A DNA stretch of 64,000 bases, from contig NZ_PCOC01000001.1 of NCBI RefSeq assembly GCF_002975205.1, positions 1,860,001 to 1,924,000 of the forward strand, written 5' to 3'. Below are positions 11,736 through 20,555 of this stretch, piece after piece. The notes beneath the pieces are model-generated. The model was not told the DNA's origin. It was given only the letters and a program-made list of their open reading frames with translations, and searched no databases. The position numbers and the translations under genes were made by a program. The stretch is from Ochrobactrum vermis (lineage in GTDB: Bacteria; Pseudomonadota; Alphaproteobacteria; Rhizobiales; Rhizobiaceae). Positions within the stretch are counted from its first letter, which is position 1; the number at the start of each line of letters is the position of its first letter.

Positions 11736-12910
11736 GCACGCTTGCCATTCGCGATATCGGCAAATCCTACGGGGAAAACCGCATTCTCGATGGCATTTCC
11801 ATCGAAGCTGCGGAAGGCGAATTCATCGCGCTTGTCGGCCCGTCGGGCTGCGGCAAGAGCACATTGCTACGTATTCTCGCCGGTCTCGACCATACGGATG
11901 AAGGAAGCGTCGAACTTGCCGGGCGCAACATAACCGGCGCTCACCCCGCCGACCGGAACATCGCCATGGTGTTCCAGTCCTACGCGCTCTATCCCCACCT
12001 GACGACGGCGCAGAATATCGCGGTGCCGCTTGCCATGCGCGATCTGACCGCTGCGGAACGCCTGCCCATGATCGGTGCTTTCATTCCCGGCCAGCGTGGT
12101 AAGCGCGCCGCCATTCAAAAGCAGGTCAGGGCAACGGCCACCAGCCTCAAAATCGACCATCTGCTCGAACGCAAGCCGGGCCAAATGTCCGGTGGCCAGC
12201 GCCAGCGCGTGGCGCTTGCCCGCGCACTCGTCCGCCAGCCCGGCGCATTCCTGATGGATGAACCGCTGTCAAACCTCGATGCCAATCTGCGCGTTCACAC
12301 CCGTACGGAAATTGTCGAACTGCATCGCCGCGCCGGTGTCCCCACCATCTACGTGACCCATGATCAGGCCGAAGCGCTTAGCATGGCCGACCGCGTTGCG
12401 GTGATGATGGGCGGCAAACTGCTCCAGATCGACACGCCAACCGCGATCTATAACGATCCACGCCATATCGAGGTCGCGCAATTCATCGGCACGCCGCGCA
12501 TCAATATTCTGGAAGCGCTGGTCAGCGATAACGGAATGGTGCATTTCGCCGGTCGCGCCATCCTGCAGGACGTCGCCGCCCATTCCGGCACCAAAATCCG
12601 CATTGGCATTCGTCCTGAGCATTTTCAGTTCAAGCCGCACGACAAGACAGGCGTTGCGGGTACGGTTTCGCGGATCGAATTCCTCGGCTCGGAAGTTCTG
12701 GTCTATCTCAAGGCTCCCGGCGCTTCGCACGATCTCACTGTGAAGCTTTCCCCCGAAGAAGCCCGTGACATCGTCGTCGGCCTGCCCGTGGGCCTGCATT
12801 TCGATGCAAGCAACGCCCATCTCTTCGCAGAAGACGGTCTGCGCCTGCGCCAGCCCGCCGGGAACATCGTCAAGATTGCATCCCCGGCAAAGGCTGCCGC
12901 TCATGTCTGA
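11732..12910 (+). CDS. ABC importer ATPase, UgpC/MalK type
   Basis: 392 residues. Walker A GPSGCGKST (near 37), signature MSGGQRQRVALARA, Walker B FLMDEPLSNLD, the H-loop in YVTHDQAEA, then a TOBE-type regulatory domain from about 235. Compared with MalK/UgpC there is an extra segment of about 20 residues between the Q-loop region and the signature (around 108-130, basic). It energises uptake through the two permeases downstream. Its GTG start overlaps the phosphoesterase stop by 4 bases, and its end overlaps the next gene by 8. Confidence 0.92.
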   Translation: MSTLAIRDIGKSYGENRILDGISIEAAEGEFIALVGPSGCGKSTLLRILAGLDHTDEGSVELAGRNITGAHPADRNIAMVFQSYALYPHLTTAQNIAVPLAMRDLTAAERLPMIGAFIPGQRGKRAAIQKQVRATATSLKIDHLLERKPGQMSGGQRQRVALARALVRQPGAFLMDEPLSNLDANLRVHTRTEIVELHRRAGVPTIYVTHDQAEALSMADRVAVMMGGKLLQIDTPTAIYNDPRHIEVAQFIGTPRINILEALVSDNGMVHFAGRAILQDVAAHSGTKIRIGIRPEHFQFKPHDKTGVAGTVSRIEFLGSEVLVYLKAPGASHDLTVKLSPEEARDIVVGLPVGLHFDASNAHLFAEDGLRLRQPAGNIVKIASPAKAAAHV

Positions 12911-13835
12911 TCTTGCTTTACCCGGCCGCGCAGCCACCAGCGCGCGCACGGCGGCAGAGGAAGCCCGCCGTCGCGAAGAACGCCTTGCCTGGAAACTCGC
13001 GGCTCCGGCCATCATTCTGACCGTGCTGCTGATCCTCCTTCCAACGGCCGCCGTCATATTCTGGAGCCTGACCAATTTCGAGCTCGGTTATGACGGTTTC
13101 GAATTCATCGGACTGGAAAACTATGCCGAACTGTTCAGCGACCGGACGTTTCTGATCTCGCTGAAGAACACCGCCATCTACACCGCGATCGTAGCGCCCG
13201 CTTCCGTCTTTCTCGGTCTTGGCGTCGCGCTCCTCATCGAAGGCGAAGTGCGCGGTAAATCCTTCTTTCGCACAGTCTATTTCCTGCCGGTGGCATCGCT
13301 GCTCGTTGCCATGGCAACCGTCTGGCAATATCTGCTGCATCCGACACTCGGTCCCGTCAACGCCATGCTGAGCATGATTGGCATTGCCGGTCCTAACTGG
13401 CTCGGCTCCAGCGAGACGGTGCTGTTCAGCCTCGCACTGATCGGCATCTGGCAGAGCGTCGGCTTCAACATGGTGCTGTTTCTGGCCGGTCTGACGGCCA
13501 TTCCGCGAGAACTCTATTCCGCAGCCGAAGTTGACGGCGTGAAAAACAGCTGGGAGCGCTTCCGGCTGGTCACGTGGCCCTTGCTCGGCCCCACCACGCT
13601 TTTTGTCACGACGATCAGCATCATCAATGCCGTGAAGGTATTCGAGACGGTCAAGACGCTGACCGAGGGCGGCCCGAACAAGGCTTCGGAAGTCCTGCTC
13701 TGGACCATCTATCAGGAAGGCTTCGTCTATCTGCGCGTCGGCTATGCCTCGGCAATGACGGTGATCTTTCTCGCGGTTCTCGTGATCCTGATGATGTTGC
13801 AGTTCCGCGTGCTGGACCGCCGCACCCATTATTGA
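12903..13835 (+). CDS. ABC importer permease, UgpA/MalF type
   Basis: 310 residues with six predicted membrane segments, starting at about residue 35 (APAIILTVLLILLPTAAVIF). The EAA coupling motif is in SAAEVDGVKNSWERFRLVTWPLLGP. Start ATG 12903 lies inside the ATPase gene (8-base overlap); a longer in-frame reading from 12765 is only the shadow of that gene. The first 30 residues are Arg/Ala rich and cytoplasmic. It pairs with the next permease to form the channel. Confidence 0.92.
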   Translation: MSDLALPGRAATSARTAAEEARRREERLAWKLAAPAIILTVLLILLPTAAVIFWSLTNFELGYDGFEFIGLENYAELFSDRTFLISLKNTAIYTAIVAPASVFLGLGVALLIEGEVRGKSFFRTVYFLPVASLLVAMATVWQYLLHPTLGPVNAMLSMIGIAGPNWLGSSETVLFSLALIGIWQSVGFNMVLFLAGLTAIPRELYSAAEVDGVKNSWERFRLVTWPLLGPTTLFVTTISIINAVKVFETVKTLTEGGPNKASEVLLWTIYQEGFVYLRVGYASAMTVIFLAVLVILMMLQFRVLDRRTHY

Positions 13836-13847
13836 GGGGGACCTCCC

Positions 13848-14669
13848 ATGTCACTCGCCCGTTCGCTTCGCCTCGGCATTCTTTCACTGGGTGCCCTGCT
13901 TTTCCTCGCGCCCTACATCTTCATGCTGTCTACGGCAGCAAAATCGCAGCAGGATATTTTCTCGTCGTCGCTGTCGCTGATCCCGCAACACTGGGCGCTC
14001 TGGGATAATCTTGTCAAAGCATTCAGCCGCGTGCCGATGGGGCTTCTGCTGTTCAATGGCGTGGTTGTCTGCGCACTGGTTCTGGTCATTCAGGTCGTGG
14101 TCGCCATTCCCTGCGCCTATGCCATGGCAAAGCTGAACTTTCGCGGCCAGCGCACCATGATGATGATGGTCATGCTCGGCCTGCTCGTGCCGATCCATGC
14201 CACAGCGCTGCCCTTCTATGTCGGCTTCAACCAGCTCGGCGTGCTCAACAGTTATTTTGCTCTCAGCGCTCCGTTCTTCATCTCGGTCTTCGGCATCTTC
14301 CTGTTTCTGCAATTCTTCCGCGCCATGCCGGACGACCTGATCAGCGCCGCGCGTCTCGATGGCATGTCGGAAGCAGGCATCGTCATGCGGGTGATCGTGC
14401 CCAATGCATGGCCTGCCATCACCGCCTTCTCGATCTTCTCGGTTGTTGCGCACTGGAACGATCTGTTCTGGCCGCTGATCGTCGTCAACGGCATGGAACG
14501 CGCCACGCCACCGCTGGGCCTTCTCTATTTCCGCGCGGCTGAAGCAGGCGATGATTACGGGGCGCTGATGGCTGCAACCCTCATCATCACCCTGCCGCTG
14601 CTGCTGGCATTTCTGGCTGCCCAGCGCCGCTTCATCGAAGGCATCACCCTCACCGGCCTCAAGGGCTGA
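13848..14669 (+). CDS. ABC importer permease, UgpE/MalG type
   Basis: 273 residues, about six membrane segments, with the EAA motif in SAARLDGMSEAGIVMRVIVP. The ATG follows GAGGGGGACC, 12 bases after the preceding stop. Its C-terminus, RFIEGITLTGLKG, is the usual end of UgpE/MalG-like permeases of carbohydrate importers. It is the fourth gene of the operon. Confidence 0.92.
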   Translation: MSLARSLRLGILSLGALLFLAPYIFMLSTAAKSQQDIFSSSLSLIPQHWALWDNLVKAFSRVPMGLLLFNGVVVCALVLVIQVVVAIPCAYAMAKLNFRGQRTMMMMVMLGLLVPIHATALPFYVGFNQLGVLNSYFALSAPFFISVFGIFLFLQFFRAMPDDLISAARLDGMSEAGIVMRVIVPNAWPAITAFSIFSVVAHWNDLFWPLIVVNGMERATPPLGLLYFRAAEAGDDYGALMAATLIITLPLLLAFLAAQRRFIEGITLTGLKG

Positions 14670-14702
14670 ATTCTTCCCTCCATCCTCCACAGGAGTTCAA
14701 AC

Positions 14703-15977
14703 ATGAATCGCCTTGCAAGCAATCTTGGTACGCTCGCCGCTCTGGCTGTTGCGTCAAGCCTTGCCTCACCGGCTTTCGCCGACACCACCCTCAATGTGCA
14801 CTATCCGATGCCGGGTTTCTTCAAGGATGTCATGGCTGACATCTCAGCCAAGTTCATGGAGGAAAATCCGGGCATCAAGATCAACTTCGTCAGCCCATCG
14901 GCAACCTACGAAGAAGGCATCCAGACGATCATGCGTCAGGCCGGAACGTCGGAAATGCCGGACATTACCTTCACGGGTTTGAACCGCCTGCGTGTTCTGA
15001 CGGAGCGCAATATCGGCGTCGACTTGAAGCCGCTGGTCGAAAAAGAAGCCGACATGGAAGCACAGGGCTTCACCGATCACCTGCTAAGCCTGGCGCGTGT
15101 CGGCGACCGTCAGGTCGGCCTTGCTTTCGCGACCTCCAACCCGATCATGTACTACAATGCCGATCTTCTGAAGGCGGCAGGCGGCAATCCCGACACTCCA
15201 CCCACCACCTGGGATGAAGTGATTGAACTGGGCGGCAAGATCAAGGCGCTCGGCAACGGCAATGAGGGCATCGACTTCCGCTGGCAGGGTGATGACTGGA
15301 TGTTCTCCGCGCTGCTGTTCGGCGCGGGCGGCACCATGCTGACCGACGACGAGAAGAAGGTTGCCTTCGACGGGCCGGAAGGGCTCGAAGCCTTCAAGCT
15401 TGTCGACCGCATGGTGAAGGAAGGCGGCATGCCGGTTCTGACCAAGGCTGCGGGCGAACAGGCTTTTGCGGCTGGCAAGGTCGGCTTCTCGTTCCAGACG
15501 ACTGGCGCGCTGCGCAACACGATCAAGAATGTCGGCGACAAATTCGATCTTCGCACGGGGAAAATCCCGCTGGTCAACGCAGAAAAGGGTCGCCTGCCAA
15601 CCGGCGGCAACGCGGTTGTCATCCTGACTGAAGACCAGTCCAAGCTTGATGCTGCATGGAAATTCGCCAAATTCGCTGCCGGACCATACGGCGCTTCCGT
15701 GGTTGTTCCCGGCACCGGTTACGTGCCCAACAACGAACTGGCTGCAAAGTCGGACGAATATCTCGGCAAGTTCTACGAGGAAAACCCACTCTTCAAGGCT
15801 GGCCTCAGCCAGATGTCGCTGATGATCCCCTGGTACGCCTTCCCCGGTTCGAATGGCGTGAAGGTGACGCAGACCATCGTGGATAATCTTTCGCGCGTCG
15901 TCGAACAGTCCGCCACGCCGGAAGACGCCCTTGCCGATGCCTCGAAGGAAGTCCAGCGCCTCTTGCCGCGCAAGTAA
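14703..15977 (+). CDS. ABC importer periplasmic binding protein, family 1 (UgpB-like)
   Basis: 424 residues. A Sec signal peptide ends at about 26 (SLASPAFA, cleavage before DTT). The mature part is a cluster-B/family 1 solute-binding protein for sugars or sugar phosphates, related to UgpB; features include VGLAFATSNPIMYYNADLL and GTGYVPNNE. RBS AGGAG 8 bases before the ATG. It is last in the operon, where the binding protein can be boosted by its own RBS. The ligand is unknown; the linked phosphoesterase favours a phosphorylated polyol or phosphodiester (inference). Confidence 0.9.
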   Translation: MNRLASNLGTLAALAVASSLASPAFADTTLNVHYPMPGFFKDVMADISAKFMEENPGIKINFVSPSATYEEGIQTIMRQAGTSEMPDITFTGLNRLRVLTERNIGVDLKPLVEKEADMEAQGFTDHLLSLARVGDRQVGLAFATSNPIMYYNADLLKAAGGNPDTPPTTWDEVIELGGKIKALGNGNEGIDFRWQGDDWMFSALLFGAGGTMLTDDEKKVAFDGPEGLEAFKLVDRMVKEGGMPVLTKAAGEQAFAAGKVGFSFQTTGALRNTIKNVGDKFDLRTGKIPLVNAEKGRLPTGGNAVVILTEDQSKLDAAWKFAKFAAGPYGASVVVPGTGYVPNNELAAKSDEYLGKFYEENPLFKAGLSQMSLMIPWYAFPGSNGVKVTQTIVDNLSRVVEQSATPEDALADASKEVQRLLPRK

Positions 15978-15999
15978 TCATCCATCGTTAAAAACAAAA

Positions 16000-16030
16000 A
16001 AGGCCGCGCTGGCAATCAGCGCGGCCTTTT
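16000..16030 (+). terminator. intrinsic terminator ending the ABC importer operon
   Basis: 12-bp stem AAGGCCGCGCTG / CAGCGCGGCCTT around GCAAT with flanking A and T runs. It works in both directions, so it also serves lsrB from the other side. Confidence 0.9.
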
Positions 16031-16048
16031 GCATTCATGTGGATGCGA

Positions 16049-16954
16049 TCAATAGGTCCAGTTGCGGGCCTTCGAGAACAGGAAGTCGCGGAACGCATGC
16101 AGTTTCGCGGAGTTCTTCAAAGCTTCCGGATAACAGAAGAACGTATCGAAGGACGGTATTTCTTCCAGTTCCGGCAGAAGCTGCACCAGACCGGATTCCT
16201 TGTCCGCCATATAATCGGGCAGAACGGCAATGCCGACACCACGCTGAACAGCGCGACGAATCGACAGCAGATTGTTCACCTGCAACGCCGGAATGCGTGT
16301 GCTGCCATCGGCACGTCCGGCAATCTCCAGCCAGTTCAGGCCAGTGAGATAGCTTGGCGCCGGTTCGCCGAAGGTGACGACGCGATGCTGGTCGATCTCT
16401 TCGATCGAATTCAGCTTGCCATATTTCGAAACATATCCAGCCGATGCATAGACATGCATATGCACCGTGAACAGACGGCGCTGGATCAGGTCCGGCTGCT
16501 GCGGCTGCCTCAGCCGGATGGCACAATCCGCATGACGCATCGTCAGATCCAGTTCCTCGTTGTCGAGGATAAGCTGGAGCTGGATATCGGGATAAAGCTC
16601 TACGAATTCCTGAATACGCTCGATCAGCCAGCCGGAACCCAGACCAACGGTCGTCGTCACGCGGAGACGGCCTGTCGGCTTTTCCTTGCTTTCGGCAAGC
16701 TTCGAACGAACGTTCTCGAGCTTCATCAGCACGTCATGCGCCGTGCGATAAAGCGTTTCGCCCTGCTCGGTCAGGATCAGACCACGCGCGTGACGATGAA
16801 ACAGCGGAACGCCGACATCCTGCTCCAGCGCGCTCACCTGCCGTGAGATAGCCGATTGCGACAGATGCAATGTCTGGGCCGCGTGGGTGAATGACCCAGC
16901 CTCAGCCGCAGCATGAAATATGCGCAGTTTATCCCAGTCGAGCGGAGCGACCAC
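16049..16954 (-). CDS. lsrB: LysR-type regulator LsrB/VtlR
   Basis: 301 residues. The N-terminal winged helix-turn-helix (LDWDKLRIFHAAAEAGSFTH, then AAQTLHLSQSAISRQVSALE) and LysR substrate domain match LsrB of Sinorhizobium and VtlR of Brucella. In those genera it controls redox and lipopolysaccharide functions and, in Brucella, small RNA and small-protein genes needed for virulence. Position directly downstream of trxB on the same strand is the conserved arrangement. The start is GTG 16954 behind GAGAGGGG; no ATG is available near the expected N-terminus. A degenerate repeat copy fills most of the gap to trxB. Confidence 0.88.
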   Translation of the reverse strand: MVAPLDWDKLRIFHAAAEAGSFTHAAQTLHLSQSAISRQVSALEQDVGVPLFHRHARGLILTEQGETLYRTAHDVLMKLENVRSKLAESKEKPTGRLRVTTTVGLGSGWLIERIQEFVELYPDIQLQLILDNEELDLTMRHADCAIRLRQPQQPDLIQRRLFTVHMHVYASAGYVSKYGKLNSIEEIDQHRVVTFGEPAPSYLTGLNWLEIAGRADGSTRIPALQVNNLLSIRRAVQRGVGIAVLPDYMADKESGLVQLLPELEEIPSFDTFFCYPEALKNSAKLHAFRDFLFSKARNWTY

Positions 16955-16980
16955 GATTATCCCCTCTCATTGTTTTCACC

Positions 16981-17030
16981 GCATTCACCTTATGCAAAAC
17001 CGCCTCACACTTTTGGCTCGGAAAGGCTCT
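16981..17030 (-). repeat. dispersed palindromic repeat, diverged module A
   Basis: Read on the minus strand it starts at the trxB stop (TAG-AGCCTTTCC), keeps AAAAGTGTGAGGCGGTTTTGC and ends GAATGC. It separates trxB and lsrB. Confidence 0.7.
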
Positions 17031-18003
17031 ATTCCGCAGCTTCGTGCAGCGGTTCCTGTGCGGCGAGCCAACGCTCGGCTTCAAGAGCAGCCATGCAACC
17101 CATACCGGCGGCGGTCACAGCCTGCCGATAAATATCGTCCGTGACGTCGCCAGCGGCGAAAATGCCCGCAACATCGGTGGCCGTCGAATCGGGCGCGGTC
17201 CACAGATAGCCGTTTGGCTTCTGCTTGAGTTTGCCCTCGAACAAAGAAACCGCAGGCGCGTGACCGATGGCGACAAAAACGCCATGCGTGTCGAGTTCCT
17301 GTGTCTCACCCGTCACAACATTCTTGAGGCGCACGCCGGTCACTGTCGCACCCATAGGCGGCTTTGCTTGCGTGCCGAGAATTTCGTCGATCACGCTGTT
17401 CCAGATCACAGAGACGTTCTGGCGCGAGACCAGACGATCCTGCATGATCTTCTCTGCGCGGAAGCCGTCGCGGCGATGCACGACCGTCACGCTCTTGGCG
17501 ATATGCGAAAGATAAAGCGCTTCCTCGACAGCCGTATTGCCGCCGCCGACAACGACCACGTCCTTGCCGCGATAGAAGAAACCGTCGCAGGTCGCACAAG
17601 CCGAAACGCCGCCGCCCATGAATGTCTGTTCGCTGTCGAGGCCAAGCCACTTGGCCTGTGCACCCGTCGCGATGATCAGCGCATCGCAGGTATAAACCGT
17701 GCCAGAATCACCTTTCAGGCGGAAAGGACGCACCGTGGTTTCCACCTCGGTGATGATGTCATGGACGATTTCCGCGCCGACATTCTGCGCCTGCGTCGCC
17801 ATCTGGTCCATCATCCAAGGCCCCTGCACCGGCTCGGCATAGCCCGGATAGTTTTCCACATCCGTGGTGATCATGAGCTGGCCACCTTGCTGCAGCCCGG
17901 CAATGATGATGGGCTTCAGCATCGCGCGCGCGGCGTAAATCGCCGCGGTATAACCAGCAGGACCTGAGCCGATGACGATGACTGGCGCATGACGCTGTGA
18001 CAT
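17029..18003 (-). CDS. trxB: thioredoxin-disulfide reductase
   Basis: 324 residues. Reduces thioredoxin with NADPH through FAD. The FAD motif GSGPAGYTAA is near residue 12, the redox-active CATC is in SACATCDGFFY, the NADPH motif GGGNTAVEEA follows, and the second FAD contact is GIFAAGDVTD near the C-terminus. Length matches the bacterial low-molecular-weight type. Start ATG 18003 has GGAGAG upstream and gives the expected MSQRHAPVIVIG N-terminus; the open frame continues upstream without support. It probably forms a unit with lsrB. Confidence 0.95.
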   Translation of the reverse strand: MSQRHAPVIVIGSGPAGYTAAIYAARAMLKPIIIAGLQQGGQLMITTDVENYPGYAEPVQGPWMMDQMATQAQNVGAEIVHDIITEVETTVRPFRLKGDSGTVYTCDALIIATGAQAKWLGLDSEQTFMGGGVSACATCDGFFYRGKDVVVVGGGNTAVEEALYLSHIAKSVTVVHRRDGFRAEKIMQDRLVSRQNVSVIWNSVIDEILGTQAKPPMGATVTGVRLKNVVTGETQELDTHGVFVAIGHAPAVSLFEGKLKQKPNGYLWTAPDSTATDVAGIFAAGDVTDDIYRQAVTAAGMGCMAALEAERWLAAQEPLHEAAE

Positions 18004-18021
18004 GAAGTTCTCTCCGGTCCC

Positions 18022-18058
18022 GGAGCGTTTCGACCTGATCGAGCCAGATCGACGCTCC
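18022..18058. repeat. palindrome of the module B type upstream of trxB
   Basis: GGAGCG at the left end pairs with CGCTCC at the right, with an imperfect inner arm around CCTGATCGAGCCAGATC. It is similar to the palindromes at 34816 and 35825 and lies in the trxB leader. Confidence 0.6.
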
Positions 18059-18100
18059 ATATGTCTGTTTTCGCACGTTTGTCTTAGGACACCTTGGTCC

Positions 18101-18130
18101 AAAGCATTTCACACTTTTGGGTGTGCTCTA
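18101..18130 (-). repeat. truncated dispersed repeat
   Basis: Minus-strand reading TAGAGCACACCC-AAAAGTGTGAAATGC. The second half of module A is lost. It follows the stop codon of the small open frame at 18139-18309. Confidence 0.5.
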
Positions 18131-18138
18131 AAATCGAT

Positions 18139-18309
18139 TTAAAGCAGCGGGTTCTGGCTTACCAGAATCGCTTTCGCGTCCAGTTCGGCCAATGCCCCGA
18201 CCTTATGGCCAAAGTAGGTCTGCCCCTGAATGTTTGCAAGGTTTGACAGGGATTTGCTGTGCGTTAGCCACAGCTTGTGGCCTTTAAGCAAACCCTTTGA
18301 CAGCCACAC
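18139..18309 (-). CDS. possible small protein, unrecognised
   Basis: A 56-codon frame in the gap between trxB and trkH, from GTG 18309 to TAA 18139. The product has protein-like composition, with segments GHKLWLTHSKSLSN and YFGHKVGALAELDAKAI and no low-complexity runs. There is no strong RBS before the GTG, so it could be a real small gene, a degraded gene end, or chance. It is antisense to the trkH leader region and reads toward trxB. Family unknown; no function proposed. Confidence 0.3.
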   Translation of the reverse strand: MWLSKGLLKGHKLWLTHSKSLSNLANIQGQTYFGHKVGALAELDAKAILVSQNPLL

Positions 18310-18429
18310 GTTGCGGGTGGATCGATCTCACGCTAAACAAACATCACATGAGAGACAATTCGCCCAACCTCGGAGCCGTCCGCCATCTATAAAACAGTCG
18401 CCAATATCTGCGCGCGCTTCGGCCTCCTC

Positions 18430-19830
18430 ATGGCTGTTGCCATGCTCCTGCCCGCCGCAATAGATCTGCGCGATGGAAGTGACGATTGGCTGATCTTCGT
18501 GCGCTCGGCTGCGGCAACGGGCGCGCTCTCTGCCCTGATCCTGCTTGCCACCCAAAACCAGACAATGCGCTTCACCCCGCGCCTCGGCTTTCTGCTGACG
18601 GCCTGCCTCTGGCTGACTGCGAGCTTTCTCGGCTCTATTCCGCTTTATTTTTCACATCTGCCGATCAGTTATGCGACGGCGTTCTTCGAGGCGATGTCGG
18701 GCGTTACCTCCACCGGAGCCACCGCCCTGACCGGGCTCGACAATATGCAGCGTGGCATTCTTTTGTGGCGGTCGCTTCTGTGCTGGATCGGGGGCGTCGG
18801 CTTTATCGGCTTGGCCCTGCTGATGCTGCCTTCCCTGCGCGCGGGCGGGCTCGCGCTTTTCCACATGGAGAATTCTGACAAGTCGGAAAAAATCCTTCCG
18901 CGCATGAACCAGATAGCACTGGGCATCGTGCTTGCTTATCTCAGCCTGACCGCCGCCTGCATTATTGCGTATTTTGCTGTCGGCATGAGCGTTTTCGACG
19001 CCATCAATCATGGCCTGACCACAGTGGCCACAGCCGGTTTTTCGACGCATGACAGCTCGCTCGGCTTCTATGAGGGAAACCAACTGCTTCTGGTCGTGTC
19101 CACGATCTTCATGGCCCTCTCGGCTCTGCCCTTCGTGCTTTACATCAAAGCCTTCATGCCGCGGCGCATGGAGCTGCTCGCAGATCCCCAGGTGAAGCTG
19201 TTCTTCACAATCGTGATCGGATTCAGCTTTGCGCTCGCAGTGGTTCTGCGGCTCGGTTCCAATGTGCCGTTCGGCGATGCGTTGATCTCGGCCGCGTTTC
19301 ATTTTGTCTCGGTCATGACCACGACAGGTTATGCCACAGAGGACTATTCGCTCTGGGGACCGCCAGCGATTGGAATTTTCTTTCTCGCGTCATTTCTGGG
19401 CGGCTGCGCCGGCTCCACGTCAGGCGGCATCAAGATGAACCGTCTTATCATCCTGTGGAGCCTGACGCAGGCTAATCTCGCCCGTCTCATCATGCCCCAC
19501 GCCGTCATCAAGATCCGTTACGGCAGTTCGGAAGTTTCCGGTGACATTGCACAGAACGTTCTTCTCTACCTGTTCCTCTACTGCGCTTCCCTCGTCACGG
19601 GCGCCGTATTGCTCGCCTCGCTCGGACTTGACTTCGTGTCGGCCTTCACTGGCGCCCTGACCGCGCTTTCCAATGTTGGCCCCGGTTTGGGGGACACCAT
19701 CGGCCCCGTCGGCAATTTTTCAACCATTCGGGACCCCGCCTTATGGGTCCTTTCATTCCTGATGCTGGTCGGGCGTCTGGAGCTCGTTACCGTGTATATC
19801 CTGTTCACTCGCGCTTTTTGGGTGCGTTGA
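18430..19830 (+). CDS. trkH: TrkH-family potassium uptake protein
   Basis: 466 residues from this ATG. Membrane subunit of Trk K+ uptake, with four repeated membrane-pore-membrane units. Selectivity loops visible are SGVTSTGAT, TTVATAGFST, VMTTTGYAT and TALSNVGPG. The first helix appears to start before this ATG: in-frame codons from 18352 encode a plausible helix start (YKTVANICARFGLL) but contain no ATG, GTG or TTG, and the nearest ATG (18348) is in another frame. The true start may be non-canonical, or a small frameshift has separated the beginning. The rest is intact. TrkA is not in the window. Confidence 0.85.
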   Translation: MAVAMLLPAAIDLRDGSDDWLIFVRSAAATGALSALILLATQNQTMRFTPRLGFLLTACLWLTASFLGSIPLYFSHLPISYATAFFEAMSGVTSTGATALTGLDNMQRGILLWRSLLCWIGGVGFIGLALLMLPSLRAGGLALFHMENSDKSEKILPRMNQIALGIVLAYLSLTAACIIAYFAVGMSVFDAINHGLTTVATAGFSTHDSSLGFYEGNQLLLVVSTIFMALSALPFVLYIKAFMPRRMELLADPQVKLFFTIVIGFSFALAVVLRLGSNVPFGDALISAAFHFVSVMTTTGYATEDYSLWGPPAIGIFFLASFLGGCAGSTSGGIKMNRLIILWSLTQANLARLIMPHAVIKIRYGSSEVSGDIAQNVLLYLFLYCASLVTGAVLLASLGLDFVSAFTGALTALSNVGPGLGDTIGPVGNFSTIRDPALWVLSFLMLVGRLELVTVYILFTRAFWVR

Positions 19831-19955
19831 CAGAGCGTTAGGCAGTTTACATCCGCCTGTTTCATTTGATATGAGCAGGATTAGATTGCGCCACAATGGC
19901 GACGAATGTTCTATAATTACCCCGGAATGAAATTTCCTTGCGCGCGGAGTTACGC

Positions 19956-20426
19956 ATGCCGATCAAGGCCGATCTGGATGATATCGATTGGAAAATCCTT
20001 CGGGAGCTCCAGAATAACGGGCGCATCACCAATGTCGAGCTGGCTGAACGCGTCGGCATTTCGGCTCCGCCCTGCCTTCGCCGTGTGCGCAAGCTTGAAG
20101 AAAGCGGCGTCATCCGGGGGTATCGCGCCATTCTCAATGGCAATTCCCTTGGACAGGACCTCGTGGCGTTCTGTTCGGTCGGCCTCCATCGTCAGGCCGA
20201 TGCGGACCTCAAGGCTTTTGCCGAAAAAACCAAGCAATGGCCTCTTGTACGCCGCGCCTGGATGGTTTCGGGTGAGTCCGATTTCCTGCTCCATTGCGTC
20301 GCGCGCGATCTCAACACGTTCCAGACCTTCGTGATCGAAGAGCTGACCGCCGCTCCCAATGTAGATTCCGTGCGCACAGCTCTGACCATTCGTCCGGTCA
20401 AGGACGAACCGCTGATGATCCTTTAA
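19956..20426 (+). CDS. lrp: Lrp/AsnC-family transcriptional regulator
   Basis: 156 residues. N-terminal helix-turn-helix (DLDDIDWKILRELQNNGRIT, then NVELAERVGISAPPCLRRV) and C-terminal RAM ligand-binding domain (GESDFLLHCVARDL). Lrp-type proteins control amino-acid metabolism genes. Start ATG 19956 with GGAG at 19946-19949. An Lrp gene near trxB-lsrB is also seen in rhizobia; here trkH lies between. A complete dispersed repeat follows. Confidence 0.92.
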   Translation: MPIKADLDDIDWKILRELQNNGRITNVELAERVGISAPPCLRRVRKLEESGVIRGYRAILNGNSLGQDLVAFCSVGLHRQADADLKAFAEKTKQWPLVRRAWMVSGESDFLLHCVARDLNTFQTFVIEELTAAPNVDSVRTALTIRPVKDEPLMIL

Positions 20427-20450
20427 ATATTGGATTTTGCGCCGAGATTA

Positions 20451-20549
20451 GAGCATGTCTCCCGAAAGTGGGAACCGGTTTCGGGATAAAGACATGCATA
20501 AAAACGGATAGAGCGGTTCCAGTGACTCTGTTTTAACCGGAACCGCTCT
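20451..20549 (+). repeat. dispersed palindromic repeat, full copy with exchanged stem bases
   Basis: Module A pairs GCATGTCT with AGACATGC (outer) and CCCGAAA with TTTCGGG (inner), where most copies have GCATT/AATGC and GCAAAA/TTTTGC. Module B is AGAGCGGTTCC against GGAACCGCTCT. Both sides of the stems changed together. Confidence 0.9.
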
Positions 20550-20555
20550 GGCTTG

